A DNA stretch of 64,000 nt from NCBI GenBank assembly GCA_965652645.1, contig CBFGXE010000010.1:18322-82321 (forward strand), given 5' to 3'. Both the position numbers and the translations under genes were made by a program. Shown one piece after another: positions 47,846-57,794 of the stretch; the first letter of the stretch is position 1, and every line of letters begins with the position of its first letter. Source of the stretch: ZC4RG30 sp965652645. Its GTDB lineage: Bacteria > Pseudomonadota > Gammaproteobacteria > Steroidobacterales > Steroidobacteraceae. Under the pieces are notes generated by a model, which was not told the origin of the DNA, ran no database searches, and saw nothing but the letters and a program-made list of their open reading frames with translations.

Positions 47846-50800
47846 GGCGCCGGCGCAAGATCCTGCTGGTCCTGCTAGGCGTGCTGCTGTTATTGCCCAG
47901 TGCCATCGTGTACTGGGTGGTCACCACCGAGTCCGGGCTGAAGTTCCTCGTCGCCCGGCTGCAGAAGGTCGGACCGGTGACGATCACAGCCGGCGAAACC
48001 ACCGGCACCCTGGTCCGGGGCATCACCATCAGCACCCTGCGCATCGAGCACCGGCTCAGCGACATCCAGGTGGAGCAGGCGTCCGGCCGCGTGAGCCTCA
48101 TGCCACTGCTGCTGCGCCGGCAGATCGAAGTGCCGGAGTTCAAGGCCGGGCGCATCCATATCCGGCTCATCGAGGATCCGCAGAAGCGCCCGCCCCGCCC
48201 GCCGCGCTTCCTGCCGGCGCTGCTGCGCATCGACGCGAACGCGCTGAGCGTCGACACGCTGGACCTCACGCTGAGGAACGGCCGCGAGCTGCGGTTCCTC
48301 GGCATCAGCGCCAACGGTACGGTGCTGCCGCAGCAGATCCGCGCCCGCGACATCCGCGTCGACTGGGAAGACTGGCATCTCACCGGCAATGCGCGACTGC
48401 ATGCCAGCCGGCCCTTCGGCCTCGACGGCGAGGTGGATGCGACATGGCGCCTGCCGAACCAGCCGGAATGGCGCATGGCGGCCAGCTTCGACGGTGACTT
48501 CGACAAGCTGCCCTTCGCCGGCACCGTGAGCGAACCCTTCAATGCCGACGTCGAAGGCCACGCCGTGCTCAGGAGCGACTGGCTGGTCACGGGTCACGCG
48601 GTCGCCCGCGATTTCGACCTGCAGGAATTCGGCGGCAGCGGCGCACTGGGCCTCATCTCCGGCGAGCTCGACGTGAGCGCCGACCGCGACGGCATCAAGG
48701 CAAAGGGCGTGGTCACGCCACCCGGCCTCAAGGCCGGCGAATTCAACGTGGATTTCCGCGGCCGCTACGAGAACAAGCAGCTGGACATCCTCGACACCAT
48801 CATCGTGCATCCCGTTGCCGGCACCCGCGCCACGGTGCGCGGCGCCGTGACGATCGAGCCGGGCGGTCCGCGCCTCGCGCTCAACGGCGAATGGGCGGCA
48901 CTGCGCTGGCCACTGGTGGGCGAGGAGCCCGCCTTCACCAGCTCGCACGGCCACTACCGCATGCAGGGCGTGAAACCCTGGCAGGTGGAGGCCGAAGGCG
49001 AGGTGGTCGCTGCCGGGCAGCCCGCCATGCCGGCGCGCGCCCGCGGCCAGCTCGGCGGCGAGTCCTTCCTCATCGAAGAGGGCACGGTGCAAGCACTGGG
49101 CGGCCAGGCGCGCTTCACCGGCGAGGCGCGCTGGCAGCCGGCCGAGAGCTGGCAGGTGCAGGGCCGCATGACCGGGTTGGATGCCTCCCGTATCCGCGAC
49201 GACCTGCCCGGCCGCCTCGACTTCGACTTCCGCGCCGGCGGCGAACCTTTCGGCGCGGCCGGCAGCCTGGCGCTGGACATCACCGACCTCAGCGGTGAGC
49301 TGCGCGAGCACGACGCCGCGGGCAGGGGCAGTTTTTTCCGCCCCGGCGGCAGCACCGACTGGCAGTTCAGCGGCGTGGAGTTCACGCTCGGCACGGCGCA
49401 CCTGCGCCTGGACGGCGGAATGGGCGACCACTCCGACCTGCGTTTCTCGATCGACAGCAGCGACCTCAGCCTGCTGGACCCGGAGGCGCGCGGCAGCCTC
49501 GTGGCTTCGGGCCGTTATGCCGGCACGCGCGGCCAACCGCTGCTGCAGCTCAAGGCACAGGGAGAGGACTTCCGGTGGCGCGACTACCGCCTTGATGCAC
49601 TGGAAGCCGACGTGGACATCGACCTGACCGGCGGGGCGGGCCGCACGCAGGGCGTGGTACGGCTCACCACGCTGAAGCTCGGCGAGCGCACCATCGACGC
49701 CAGCCTCAACCTCACCGGCAACGAGCAGGCACAACGCCTGGCCTTCACCCTGGATGCCGCGCCGCTGCAGACCGCGCTGGTTGCCGAAGGTGCCCCGCGC
49801 GACGGGCTGTGGCAGGGACTGGTCACCAGTTTCACCATCGACATTCCAGACCGGCTCGCGCTGCGCAACGAGACTTCCGCCCCGCTCTCCTTCAACCTGC
49901 AGCAGGCGGAGCTCGGCCAGCTGTGCATGATGGGCGAGGCCGAACGCCTTTGCACCAGCGCCAGGCATTCCCCCGATGGCACCTGGTCGGCAGCGTTCTC
50001 CGCCGATGCCCTGCCACTGGCCACCTTCACCGCCGGCCTCAGCCAGGAATACAGCTACGACGGCACCATCGACCTGCGCGGCGAACTGGCGGGCCAGCCC
50101 GGGGACCTGCCCACCGGGTCCATCGAAGGCCAGCTGATGGACGCGCTGCTGCGCCATCGCCTGGGCGGTGACCGCGAGGAAGTGATGTCGCTGGGCACCG
50201 GCACGGTGCGCGCGAATGCGGGCACCGAGTCCTTCTCCGTGCAGGTGGAACTGGATGCCGAATCGGCCGGCAGCATCCGCGGCCGCCTCGACGGGCAGCG
50301 CTCACGCGCCGACTGGCGCGACTATCCCATCCGCGGCTCGCTCGATGCGCAGACCGACGGCCTGTCGCTGCTCGACGTGTACATCGGCGAGATCGACCGC
50401 GCCACCGGTCGCCTGATCACGCGCGTGGACGTGAACGGCACGCTGGGCATGCCCACGGTGCAGGGAATAGTGCAATTGCGCGACGCCTCCATCGACATCT
50501 TCCAGACCGGCACCTCGCTGCGCGAGCTGGCGCTGGACGCCAGCTTCGATGCCAACGCGCTGCAGTTCACCGGCCGCTCGCGCCTCGGCCCGGGCACCGG
50601 CGAACGTGGCACGGCGCAGTTCGAGGGCAGGCTCTCGTGGCGCGACCGCGAACCCTACGGCGACCTGCACGTGAAGGGAGAAAGCCTGCAGCTGGTGAAC
50701 GTGCCGGAAGCGCGCATCCAGGCATCGCCCGACCTCGACTTCAAGGTCGAGGGCCGTCGCATCGACGCCCGCGGCACCGTGCGCATTCCCTATGCGCGCA

Positions 50801-51588
50801 TCGAGCCCGCCGACCTCACCACCGCCGTGCTGCCTTCCAGCGACGAGCGCCTGATCGGCGCGCCGCTGGTGGATCCTTCGCAGCGCTGGACGGTCTCGAG
50901 CAACATCCGCCTGGAGCTGGGCGAGGACGTGCACCTGGAATCCCTCGGCCTCACCGCACAGCTGGGCGGTGCGCTGCAGTTGCGCTCCGACGGTTCGCAA
51001 CTCACCCGCGGCGAGGGCGAGCTGAACATCACCGAAGGCAAATACGCCGGCTTCGGCCGCCAGCTCGACATCGAACGCGGCCAGCTGATCTTCAACAACG
51101 TGCCGCTGGGCGACCCGGGCATCGACCTGCGTGCGCAGAAGGAACTGCCCGAGGCCACCGTCGGCGTGATCGTGCGCGGCACGCTGCGCCGGCCCGCCGC
51201 GCCCATCTTCTATTCCGAGCCGGCCATGCCGCAGTCGCAGATCGCCTCGCTGATCCTGGCCGGTGGTTCCATCACCGCGCTGGGCGAGAACCAGACCTCC
51301 GGCGCCGCGCGCAACGACCTGCTGGCACAGGGCACGGCCATCCTCGCGCAACGCCTGGGCGGACAGGTGGGCCTGGATGACGTGGGCATCGAATCAGACA
51401 CCTCCAACCAGGCCAGCCTGGTGCTGGGCAAGTACCTCTCCGACCGCCTCTACCTCTCTTATGGCATCTCGCTGGCCGAGGCCATCAACACGCTGAAACT
51501 GCGCTGGACCATCACCGACCGCTGGACCATCCGCACCGAGGCGGGCGAGGAGCGCAGCGCGGACGTGGTGTTCACCCTGAAAAAATAG
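47842..51588 (+). CDS. tamB: TamB, inner-membrane anchored translocation and assembly protein
   Basis: 1248 aa. An N-terminal membrane anchor (about 5-25) is followed by a very long periplasmic beta-taco domain (about 40-1000) and the DUF490 C-terminal domain (about 1000-1248), with QIASLILAGGSI and SLVLGKYLSDRLYLSYGISL. TamB forms a hydrophobic groove bridging inner and outer membranes that is implicated in phospholipid transport and, with TamA, autotransporter export. Length and both end domains are intact. Confidence 0.93.
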   Translation: MRRRRKILLVLLGVLLLLPSAIVYWVVTTESGLKFLVARLQKVGPVTITAGETTGTLVRGITISTLRIEHRLSDIQVEQASGRVSLMPLLLRRQIEVPEFKAGRIHIRLIEDPQKRPPRPPRFLPALLRIDANALSVDTLDLTLRNGRELRFLGISANGTVLPQQIRARDIRVDWEDWHLTGNARLHASRPFGLDGEVDATWRLPNQPEWRMAASFDGDFDKLPFAGTVSEPFNADVEGHAVLRSDWLVTGHAVARDFDLQEFGGSGALGLISGELDVSADRDGIKAKGVVTPPGLKAGEFNVDFRGRYENKQLDILDTIIVHPVAGTRATVRGAVTIEPGGPRLALNGEWAALRWPLVGEEPAFTSSHGHYRMQGVKPWQVEAEGEVVAAGQPAMPARARGQLGGESFLIEEGTVQALGGQARFTGEARWQPAESWQVQGRMTGLDASRIRDDLPGRLDFDFRAGGEPFGAAGSLALDITDLSGELREHDAAGRGSFFRPGGSTDWQFSGVEFTLGTAHLRLDGGMGDHSDLRFSIDSSDLSLLDPEARGSLVASGRYAGTRGQPLLQLKAQGEDFRWRDYRLDALEADVDIDLTGGAGRTQGVVRLTTLKLGERTIDASLNLTGNEQAQRLAFTLDAAPLQTALVAEGAPRDGLWQGLVTSFTIDIPDRLALRNETSAPLSFNLQQAELGQLCMMGEAERLCTSARHSPDGTWSAAFSADALPLATFTAGLSQEYSYDGTIDLRGELAGQPGDLPTGSIEGQLMDALLRHRLGGDREEVMSLGTGTVRANAGTESFSVQVELDAESAGSIRGRLDGQRSRADWRDYPIRGSLDAQTDGLSLLDVYIGEIDRATGRLITRVDVNGTLGMPTVQGIVQLRDASIDIFQTGTSLRELALDASFDANALQFTGRSRLGPGTGERGTAQFEGRLSWRDREPYGDLHVKGESLQLVNVPEARIQASPDLDFKVEGRRIDARGTVRIPYARIEPADLTTAVLPSSDERLIGAPLVDPSQRWTVSSNIRLELGEDVHLESLGLTAQLGGALQLRSDGSQLTRGEGELNITEGKYAGFGRQLDIERGQLIFNNVPLGDPGIDLRAQKELPEATVGVIVRGTLRRPAAPIFYSEPAMPQSQIASLILAGGSITALGENQTSGAARNDLLAQGTAILAQRLGGQVGLDDVGIESDTSNQASLVLGKYLSDRLYLSYGISLAEAINTLKLRWTITDRWTIRTEAGEERSADVVFTLKK

Positions 51589-51647
51589 GCTTCGCCGCAG
51601 CGCGGCACCGACGGTCATAACGCCAGCATGACGTGCCGCTGATTATT

Positions 51648-51690
51648 TCTTGACTAGGTGTACTATTGTACGCGTACACTAGGTCAGCGA
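51648..51690 (+). promoter_or_regulatory. Promoter and operator of the second GntR-headed operon
   Basis: TTGACT at 51650-51655 is followed by an inverted repeat GTGTAC (51658-51663) and GTACAC (51674-51679); the whole reads GTGTACTATTGTACGCGTACAC. TACACT at 51675-51680 may be the -10 (19-base spacing). The TGTACTA core also occurs in front of the GntR gene at 7858. No Shine-Dalgarno precedes the ATG at 51690. Confidence 0.55.
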
Positions 51691-52070
51691 TGTTCATCCT
51701 CAATCCCCATTCCAGCGTTCCCATCTACCAGCAGCTGGTCGAGCAGGTGCGGCGCATGGTGGCGGGCGGCCAGCTCCCGCCGGGCACCGAGCTGCCTTCG
51801 GTACGTGAGCTGGCGCAGGAGCACACCGTGCATCACATGACCATTTCCAGGGCCTACAGCCAGCTTGAAGCAGAGGGCGTGCTGGAGCGCCACCGCGGCA
51901 AGCCCATGCGCGTGGCGGCGCTGCGGCGCGAGCAGCTCACGCTGGCGGCGCGGCTGAAGCAGATCGAACCGCAGCTGGAGGCACTGGCGCTGTCGGCGCG
52001 GCAGCTGGAGCTCACGCCGGACGAAGTGCTGGCGCAGTTGAAGCGCAAGCTGGGAGGAAGGCAGCCATGA
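51690..52070 (+). CDS. GntR family transcriptional regulator, YtrA subfamily (second copy)
   Basis: 126 aa: winged helix-turn-helix in residues 8-75 (SSVPIYQQLVEQV, PPGTELPSVRELAQEH, MTISRAYSQLE) and a short helical C-terminus (LKQIEPQLEALALSARQLE) instead of a ligand domain. It is the classical head of an ABC-transporter operon: a membrane subunit, an ATPase, a second membrane subunit and a 43-aa membrane peptide follow on the same strand. It is clearly related to the regulator at 7490-7858 and faces a similar operator. Confidence 0.9.
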   Translation: MFILNPHSSVPIYQQLVEQVRRMVAGGQLPPGTELPSVRELAQEHTVHHMTISRAYSQLEAEGVLERHRGKPMRVAALRREQLTLAARLKQIEPQLEALALSARQLELTPDEVLAQLKRKLGGRQP

Positions 52071-52095
52071 GCATGCACTTGCCGGAGTACCGCCC

Positions 52096-53463
52096 ATGAA
52101 GTCCGTCCTTCGCATCGCGCTGACTTATTTCACCTTCGCGCCGCTGCAGAGCTGGCTCAGTGTGATCGGACTGTCGGTGGTGGCTGCCAGTCTCCTGGTG
52201 CGTCTCGTGGCCGGCGCTGGCCCGGGAGCAATGGTGCCGGCGATCTTCGGTGCCGCGCTGGTCTGCATGGGGCCCGTGTTTGGCGGCGGGGTGATCCTGC
52301 GGCATGGATCCTCGCGACACACGATGATGCTTCGACCCCTGGCACGGCTCCGCATGCTGCTGGGCACCACCCTGGCGATGAACGTCGTGGTGCTGCTGGC
52401 GGTGCTGCCCTTCCTGCTGGACAAACCCGCTGGCCTGCAGGGCAATCCCGCACCTTCGGCAGCGGACGTGTTCGCGGTGGCATGGGCTGTCCTGGCACTG
52501 GACTGGATTGCCGTGTTTGCGCTGTCCGCATACCGGTTTGGTCCTGCCTTGCTGTGGATCATCCCCGTGGCCGCGGTCAGCCTGTTGCGCGGCGCTTCAC
52601 CGCAGCAGATGCCACCCCCCTCCGTCGCACTCGCCGCTGGCGTTGCCCTGTGGATGGCATTCTCGGCCTGGTACCTGCGCCGACGTTCGCACGGGCCGAG
52701 CCTGGCGACAGGAATCGGATCCCCGGCTCTGAACGACCCGGGACTGTGGTCGCTGCTCTTCCCTTCCACCACGGCGCCAGCACCGCGATCCGCCCGGGAG
52801 GCGCGCAGGAGATGGCTATTCGGCGACGCCTCGCCAACCAACCATGCCCTCATCAGCGCGGGGAGCACCCTGCTGGTCGTGGTTCTGCTCTACTGGATGC
52901 TGGACCGGCCGCCGGCCAGGGAGAAATCGCTCACCGGAGGCATCCTCTACATAGGACTGCTGATCTCCAGCTTCACGGCCGGTTACTGGCTGGTGGGCCG
53001 CAGCCGCGCGCTGTGGCTGCGCACCGGCCTGGATCGCGCGGGCCTGCTGCGCCACACCGAACTTTCGGGCCTCCTGCCGATGGTGATTTCCGCACTGGCT
53101 TCGGTCTTCATCATCGTCCTCACGCAGTTCTGGCTGAGGCCGGACCTGCTGGTCTCCATCATCCTCAACGCCTTCGCCCAGATGGCGCTTGCCGCCTGCC
53201 TGGCCTACGCGGGCCTGTCGTTCACCACCAGCTGGTCGGTCCAGACCGTGATCGCGTTCATCGGAAGCTGGGTGCTGGGCATGACCGGCCTCCTCTTCCT
53301 TGGCGCGGGACACTCGCCCCGTTACCTGATCGTAGCGATCACCTTGCTTGCCGGCCTCGCCCTGCTGCTGCGGACCAACGCCCGGCGCCGATGGCGGAGC
53401 CTCGACTGGCGCGTGAAGCGCCCACAGATGAATCCGCCAGCGGGGATGAGGGCCCGGGCATGA
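52096..53463 (+). CDS. ABC-transporter membrane subunit, first of two paralogues
   Basis: 455 aa with about ten to twelve membrane helices. It begins MKSVLRIALTYFTFAPLQSW and contains GPVFGGGVILRHGSSRHTMML RPLAR-type stretches in its first third (GGGVILR, MLRPLARLRMLLG). It aligns by eye with the protein at 54395-55765 over the whole length (455 against 456 aa), so the two arose by duplication. No named permease family was recognised beyond the YtrA-regulon setting. An SD-like sequence is poor before the ATG at 52096. It is probably cotranscribed with the GntR gene 25 bases upstream. Confidence 0.75.
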   Translation: MKSVLRIALTYFTFAPLQSWLSVIGLSVVAASLLVRLVAGAGPGAMVPAIFGAALVCMGPVFGGGVILRHGSSRHTMMLRPLARLRMLLGTTLAMNVVVLLAVLPFLLDKPAGLQGNPAPSAADVFAVAWAVLALDWIAVFALSAYRFGPALLWIIPVAAVSLLRGASPQQMPPPSVALAAGVALWMAFSAWYLRRRSHGPSLATGIGSPALNDPGLWSLLFPSTTAPAPRSAREARRRWLFGDASPTNHALISAGSTLLVVVLLYWMLDRPPAREKSLTGGILYIGLLISSFTAGYWLVGRSRALWLRTGLDRAGLLRHTELSGLLPMVISALASVFIIVLTQFWLRPDLLVSIILNAFAQMALAACLAYAGLSFTTSWSVQTVIAFIGSWVLGMTGLLFLGAGHSPRYLIVAITLLAGLALLLRTNARRRWRSLDWRVKRPQMNPPAGMRARA

Positions 53464-53519
53464 ACCCGCATGCAGCCATCCCGTCCGATAGCGCCGCAGG
53501 AACCAACAGGAGCCAGACC

Positions 53520-54398
53520 ATGACTGCCGTCAGCACCCGCCACCTCTGCAAGCGTTTTGGCAAGCATGACGTACTGCGCGACATCAGCACCGAGGTGCAA
53601 CCCGGCGATGTGGTCGGCGTCATCGGCAAGAACGGCGCCGGCAAGACCACGCTGCTGGAAACCATGCTGGGCTTCTCCCCGCCCACCAGCGGCAGCGTGC
53701 AGCTGTTCGGTGAAGACCCGATGGCCATGTCCGCCGCCACCAAGGCACGCATCGGCTTCGTGCCCCAGCAGGATGAGTTGCTGCCCACGCTCACCGGCCG
53801 CCGCCAGCTCGCCCTCAACGGCAGCTTCTATCCGCGCTGGGACAACGAGCTGCTGGAGCGCCTGGCACGCGAATGGGAAGTTCCCCTGGATCGCCGCACC
53901 GGTGAACTCTCCGGCGGCGAGAAGCAGAAGCTCTCCACGCTGATGGCCCTCGGCAACCAGCCGGACCTGCTGGTGCTCGATGAGCCGGTGGCCAGCCTCG
54001 ACCCGCTGGCGCGCAGGCGTTTCCTGCAGCAGCTGCTGGAGATCGCCGCCGACCCCAACCGCGCGGTGATCTTCTCCTCGCACATCGTCTCGGACCTGGA
54101 GCGCGTGGCCAATCGCATCTGGATCATGCGCGAGGGCACGCTGCTGTGGGACGGCGAAACCGAGCAACTCAAGCAGTCGGTGCGGCGCCTGCACATCAAC
54201 GCGAACCGCCCGCTGCCGGACAACCTCGGCATTCCCAACGCACTGGGCGAGCGGCGCGCGGCCAATGGCACCAGTGCCATCATCACGCTGCGCGACCCGG
54301 CACCGGACCTCGCCGACGAGCTGGCTTCCCGCCTCGACGCGCATGTCGAGAGCGAAGGCCTGGGCCTCGAGGACATCTTCCTGGAGATCCACGCATGA
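53520..54398 (+). CDS. ABC transporter ATP-binding protein (YtrB-like)
   Basis: 292 aa. Walker A GKNGAGKTT, Q-loop FVPQQDELLPTLT, signature LSGGEKQKLS, Walker B LLVLDEPVASLD and switch His in SSHIVSDLE are complete. The C-terminal 70 residues (from about 215) form an accessory domain. The AGGAG site 9 bases upstream supports ATG at 53520; the ATG at 53460 that overlaps the previous stop is an alternative giving a 20-residue extension. It energises the two paralogous membrane subunits on either side. Confidence 0.9.
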   Translation: MTAVSTRHLCKRFGKHDVLRDISTEVQPGDVVGVIGKNGAGKTTLLETMLGFSPPTSGSVQLFGEDPMAMSAATKARIGFVPQQDELLPTLTGRRQLALNGSFYPRWDNELLERLAREWEVPLDRRTGELSGGEKQKLSTLMALGNQPDLLVLDEPVASLDPLARRRFLQQLLEIAADPNRAVIFSSHIVSDLERVANRIWIMREGTLLWDGETEQLKQSVRRLHINANRPLPDNLGIPNALGERRAANGTSAIITLRDPAPDLADELASRLDAHVESEGLGLEDIFLEIHA

Positions 54399-55765
54399 GC
54401 GCGGTCCTGCGCATCGCCCTGGCCTACTTCCAGATGCTGTCGCTGCAGCGCTGGTTCAACCTTGCAGGCCTGTTGCTGTTCGCCGCCGCGGTGGCGGTCT
54501 TCATCTTCGGCGAGAGCCCGGGAAATGCGAAGACCGTGTTCACGCTGTGCACCTTTGCCATCATCATGGTCCTGATGATCCCCGGCTTCGGCGGCGGCAT
54601 GGCCATGCGACTGGCCTCGCGCCCCACTGTCGTGCATCTCCGGCCCCGCGGCCGGCTGAAGGTGCTGCTGGGCTCCACGCTGGCTGTGACGATGCTGGCC
54701 CTCATTGCCTGCATTCCCGCCGTTGCCGCCCACGCCTACGTTGCCTTCCACCAGATCGACCGCCACCGCATAGGGGAGCCGCTGGAGCTGCTGGCATTCT
54801 TCTGGGCGATGGCGGCGCTGGGCTGGATCACGATGTTCGCCACCAGCCGCACCATGTGGCTGGCCGTGACGTTTCCCCTGATACCGCTGGCCGCAATGCA
54901 GATGCCCATGGTCTTCCTGCGCTTCCCCGCCTTCACGCCGTTCCATCTGCTCGCCCTGGCCATGGTGGCCTGGGCGATCTTCGGGCTGTGGTACATGGGC
55001 GCCGCCCGCATCCGGCCGCCCCGGCAAAGCCGCCTCGCCAACGCATCCGCAGGCATGCAGTACCAATGGCTGCTGGGACCCAGGGATGAGTCCACGGCCG
55101 ATACGCCGTCGAAGGCCATGGCCTGCTACCTGCTTGGCACCAGCTCGAAGCGGGCGCTGGTACTCACGGGCATCTGGACCGCCCTGATCTTCCTGGCCGT
55201 GAGTTACGTGACTTCACGGGCAAGGACAATCCAGGTGGAACTGCTCGCCTTCATGCTGCCCTTCCTCGCCGCGCATTGCGCCGTGACGGGATTCACCACC
55301 GCGCGGCGCGCGCGAATGCTCTGGCTGCGCAATGGCACGGACCGCGGGGGCCTGTTCAGGCTCGGCGAGAAGCTCGGACTGCAGGCCGCGATGCTCACCT
55401 GGAGCATCGTGGCCGGCGTCGCCGCCCTCTGCATGGTCACGGCCGCCCCCCGCCAGGCACCCCTGATGCTGGTCTACGTGGCCGGCCAGGCCCTCTTCGC
55501 CATCAACCTCTTCTATATGGGCATGGCGCTGGTGCGCAACTGGGGCGCGAGCGACGTCATCCTCTGCCTCACCGCCGTGGCGCTGCTCATCGTGCAGATG
55601 GTCTTTGCCCATCCGGCAGGCGGGCTGCCCGACCTGCAGCCCATCATCACGCTGCTGGCTGGCGCCGCCCTGCTCCTGCCGCTGCGCGCCTGGGCCCGCC
55701 GCCGCTGGGTGGGGCTGGACTGGCGGCTCATCCAGCCGGCGCGGCTGGACCTGCGGAGGAGCTGA
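54395..55765 (+). CDS. ABC-transporter membrane subunit, second of two paralogues
   Basis: 456 aa, about ten to twelve membrane helices. It begins MSAVLRIALAYFQMLSLQRW and has GFGGGMAMRLASRPTVV and RGRLKVLLGSTLA, matching GGGVILR and RLRMLLGTTLA of the first subunit. Both end in an Arg-rich tail (RRRWVGLDWR against RRRWRSLDWR). Two distinct membrane subunits with one ATPase suggest a heterodimeric pore. ATG at 54395 overlaps the ATPase stop as ATGA. Substrate unknown; regulators of this type often respond to cell-wall antibiotics or peptides. Confidence 0.78.
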   Translation: MSAVLRIALAYFQMLSLQRWFNLAGLLLFAAAVAVFIFGESPGNAKTVFTLCTFAIIMVLMIPGFGGGMAMRLASRPTVVHLRPRGRLKVLLGSTLAVTMLALIACIPAVAAHAYVAFHQIDRHRIGEPLELLAFFWAMAALGWITMFATSRTMWLAVTFPLIPLAAMQMPMVFLRFPAFTPFHLLALAMVAWAIFGLWYMGAARIRPPRQSRLANASAGMQYQWLLGPRDESTADTPSKAMACYLLGTSSKRALVLTGIWTALIFLAVSYVTSRARTIQVELLAFMLPFLAAHCAVTGFTTARRARMLWLRNGTDRGGLFRLGEKLGLQAAMLTWSIVAGVAALCMVTAAPRQAPLMLVYVAGQALFAINLFYMGMALVRNWGASDVILCLTAVALLIVQMVFAHPAGGLPDLQPIITLLAGAALLLPLRAWARRRWVGLDWRLIQPARLDLRRS

Positions 55766-55766
55766 G

Positions 55767-55898
55767 ATGGAAACCGCCCTGCCCCTTCCCGCCTCCGTGG
55801 AACGGACCCGCCGCTGGCCCCTGGGTGCGTTGTTCACCAGCCCGGTGCTGGCACTGGCGATTCCGCTGCTGGTGCCGCTGGTGGTGCTGTTCTGGTAG
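55767..55898 (+). CDS. Small single-pass membrane protein at the end of the ABC operon
   Basis: 43 aa: a polar N-terminus (METALPLPASVERTRR) and one C-terminal membrane helix (about 21-42, LGALFTSPVLALAIPLLVPL). GGAGGAG upstream is a strong ribosome-binding site. Only one base separates it from the previous stop. It may be a regulatory subunit of the transporter; this is inference. It is too short and simple for family assignment. Confidence 0.6.
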   Translation: METALPLPASVERTRRWPLGALFTSPVLALAIPLLVPLVVLFW

Positions 55899-55928
55899 TG
55901 CTCGCCCGGTCGCGCTTCCTGATCCAGC

Positions 55929-57794
55929 CTAGACAATCCGGCTGCCGCCCACGGACCGGAAGGTGCTGGCAAAAGTCTTGTTGGGGCCGTCCACGCAGAG
56001 AATCAGGGTCTCACCGGGAAATTCCAGCTTGTTGCGGATTTCATCCAGCGTCGCTGCCGCGCGCTGCCTGTCATGCCGCTCCAGGAACCTGCTGCAGGAA
56101 AACCCCAGCACGTACATGGGCACATCCGCGTGGTGCCTGGTGACCTTGCGCACGAGGTACGCCCGCCGCACCGCCGGAATGGCCCCCAACCCTTCAACCA
56201 GCCTGCGCAGCGGCTGCTCCTCTACTCCATGGTGCACAAAGGTATCGCTGGTCAGTATCTCCTCACGCTCCCGCTGCGCCTCGCTCCGGCGCGCGGCATG
56301 CTCCACGTACCGGTCGTGCCACTCGTTTGCCGTGCGCCGGTCGCCCCGTCGCCAATGGAAGTCCCGCAAAGCGACCGAGCCAGCCTCGGCGAGGGATTCA
56401 TCCGCAGACAACGCGGACTGCATCAGGCCGACCCCTTCCTCCTCTCCTGCTTCAAGCAGCTGCCGCGCCAGCAGGAATCGCGCGATTGCAGATCCAGAAA
56501 AGCGCTCGACAGCCGATCGGCGCAGGGCCAGCGCGGTCTGCGCGCCGCTTCCAACCCTCTGCTCCAGGTCGGCCAGCTCAAGCAGCAGGTCCTCCGAAGG
56601 CTCCGCAGGCATTTCTTCGCTGCGCAGCTCGGCCAGGCGCGCCCGGGACCGGGCGGTTTCCTCATGGAACTGTGCCCATGAGGCGGCGACGCGCTCCCGC
56701 CATTGCTCATCGAAGTGCTTCTCCAGTCGCGCGAGTGCACTTCCAAGCAGGCACCCCGCCCCGGCCGCATCGGTCGGCGGCGCAAACTCGGCCTCACAGC
56801 CGATGGCCTGCAGCCGGTCCGTGAGCGACGGATGCGTGTCGGCACAGGAAGTGCGCTGGGACAGTGCCTCTTTCAGCCAGCCTTGCCGCGCGTCCTCGGG
56901 AATCCGCAGGATTTCATTGCCCACGAAGCCGCTGTAGGGCGAGAAGCCCGGCTCGGGATGCTCGCGCGCGGCGGCGTGGATGTCCGGCCAGAACTTGCGG
57001 TCCAGGTAGCTCGCCAGCACGTTGATGCCAGTGAGCGCCTGCGCGGCAGCACGTGGTGAAGTCATCTGTGCGGAAGCCGAATCCGCCTCGAATTCATTGG
57101 CCCGCGCCAGCGGAAAGGAGATGGCCTTGAACCGTGGCGAATACCAGCCGAAGAACTTGCGGATCACCGCGGCGCCGGCTCGCGCCTGCTGCGAGTACGT
57201 CTGCTCGAGGTTGGCCCAGATCAGGCGCAGCCGGTAGATCCAGTTCCCAAGGCGGGCATGACCGCGCGATAGATGCCCCAGCTCATGGGCAATCACGGCC
57301 CGGAACTGCTCGACCGTCAGCCCCTTCATCAGCGGCAACCCCAGCATCAGGTAATTGCGATGCCATCCCAGGAAGCCCAGCCGCGGTATCTGTGTCACCG
57401 AGGCATTGAGCTCCGGCGTCACCAGCACCTCATGCACCCGCGGAGTCGCAAGCTTCCGCGAAAGGTCATCCACCAGTGCGAAGAGTTCCGGCGCTTCCTC
57501 GCGCGTCACGCGTTCGCCTTCAGGCGGATGGAAGCGCACCCAAAGCGCCCTCACGACCACGAACAGCGCGGGGACAATCACGAACAGCACCTTCGCGGCG
57601 ACCGCCACATGGTTGCGCAGCACGTAGACCAGGCCCGCGCAGATGGCGAGCAGCGCCAGCACTACAGTGAAGAGGAACCCGTATCCCAGCACCGCCCAGC
57701 CGATCACCCGCCAGCGGTAACCCACCGGATGGCGGGCGGCGGACAACTCCATGCGGCCAACGAGTGCTTCGAACTCTTCGCGGTTCATTGCCAT
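55929..57794 (-). CDS. M48 family peptidase with C-terminal extension
   Basis: 621 aa. Two membrane helices (about 30-57 and 65-85) are followed by the M48 domain with HELGH at 170-174 and a downstream Glu in ANEFEADSAS near residue 235, as the third zinc ligand. After about residue 330 there is a helical, TPR-like part and a C-terminal segment of unknown fold. It resembles large M48 proteins of proteobacteria rather than HtpX, which is about 290 aa. It converges on the ABC operon with 30 bases between and diverges from argR. An in-frame ATG six bases downstream is an alternative start. Confidence 0.85.
   Translation of the reverse strand: MAMNREEFEALVGRMELSAARHPVGYRWRVIGWAVLGYGFLFTVVLALLAICAGLVYVLRNHVAVAAKVLFVIVPALFVVVRALWVRFHPPEGERVTREEAPELFALVDDLSRKLATPRVHEVLVTPELNASVTQIPRLGFLGWHRNYLMLGLPLMKGLTVEQFRAVIAHELGHLSRGHARLGNWIYRLRLIWANLEQTYSQQARAGAAVIRKFFGWYSPRFKAISFPLARANEFEADSASAQMTSPRAAAQALTGINVLASYLDRKFWPDIHAAAREHPEPGFSPYSGFVGNEILRIPEDARQGWLKEALSQRTSCADTHPSLTDRLQAIGCEAEFAPPTDAAGAGCLLGSALARLEKHFDEQWRERVAASWAQFHEETARSRARLAELRSEEMPAEPSEDLLLELADLEQRVGSGAQTALALRRSAVERFSGSAIARFLLARQLLEAGEEEGVGLMQSALSADESLAEAGSVALRDFHWRRGDRRTANEWHDRYVEHAARRSEAQREREEILTSDTFVHHGVEEQPLRRLVEGLGAIPAVRRAYLVRKVTRHHADVPMYVLGFSCSRFLERHDRQRAAATLDEIRNKLEFPGETLILCVDGPNKTFASTFRSVGGSRIV

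Noticed and set aside
47890..50157. A 755-codon minus-strand frame antisense to tamB
   Set aside because: Shadow of tamB; no signal, domain or start context.
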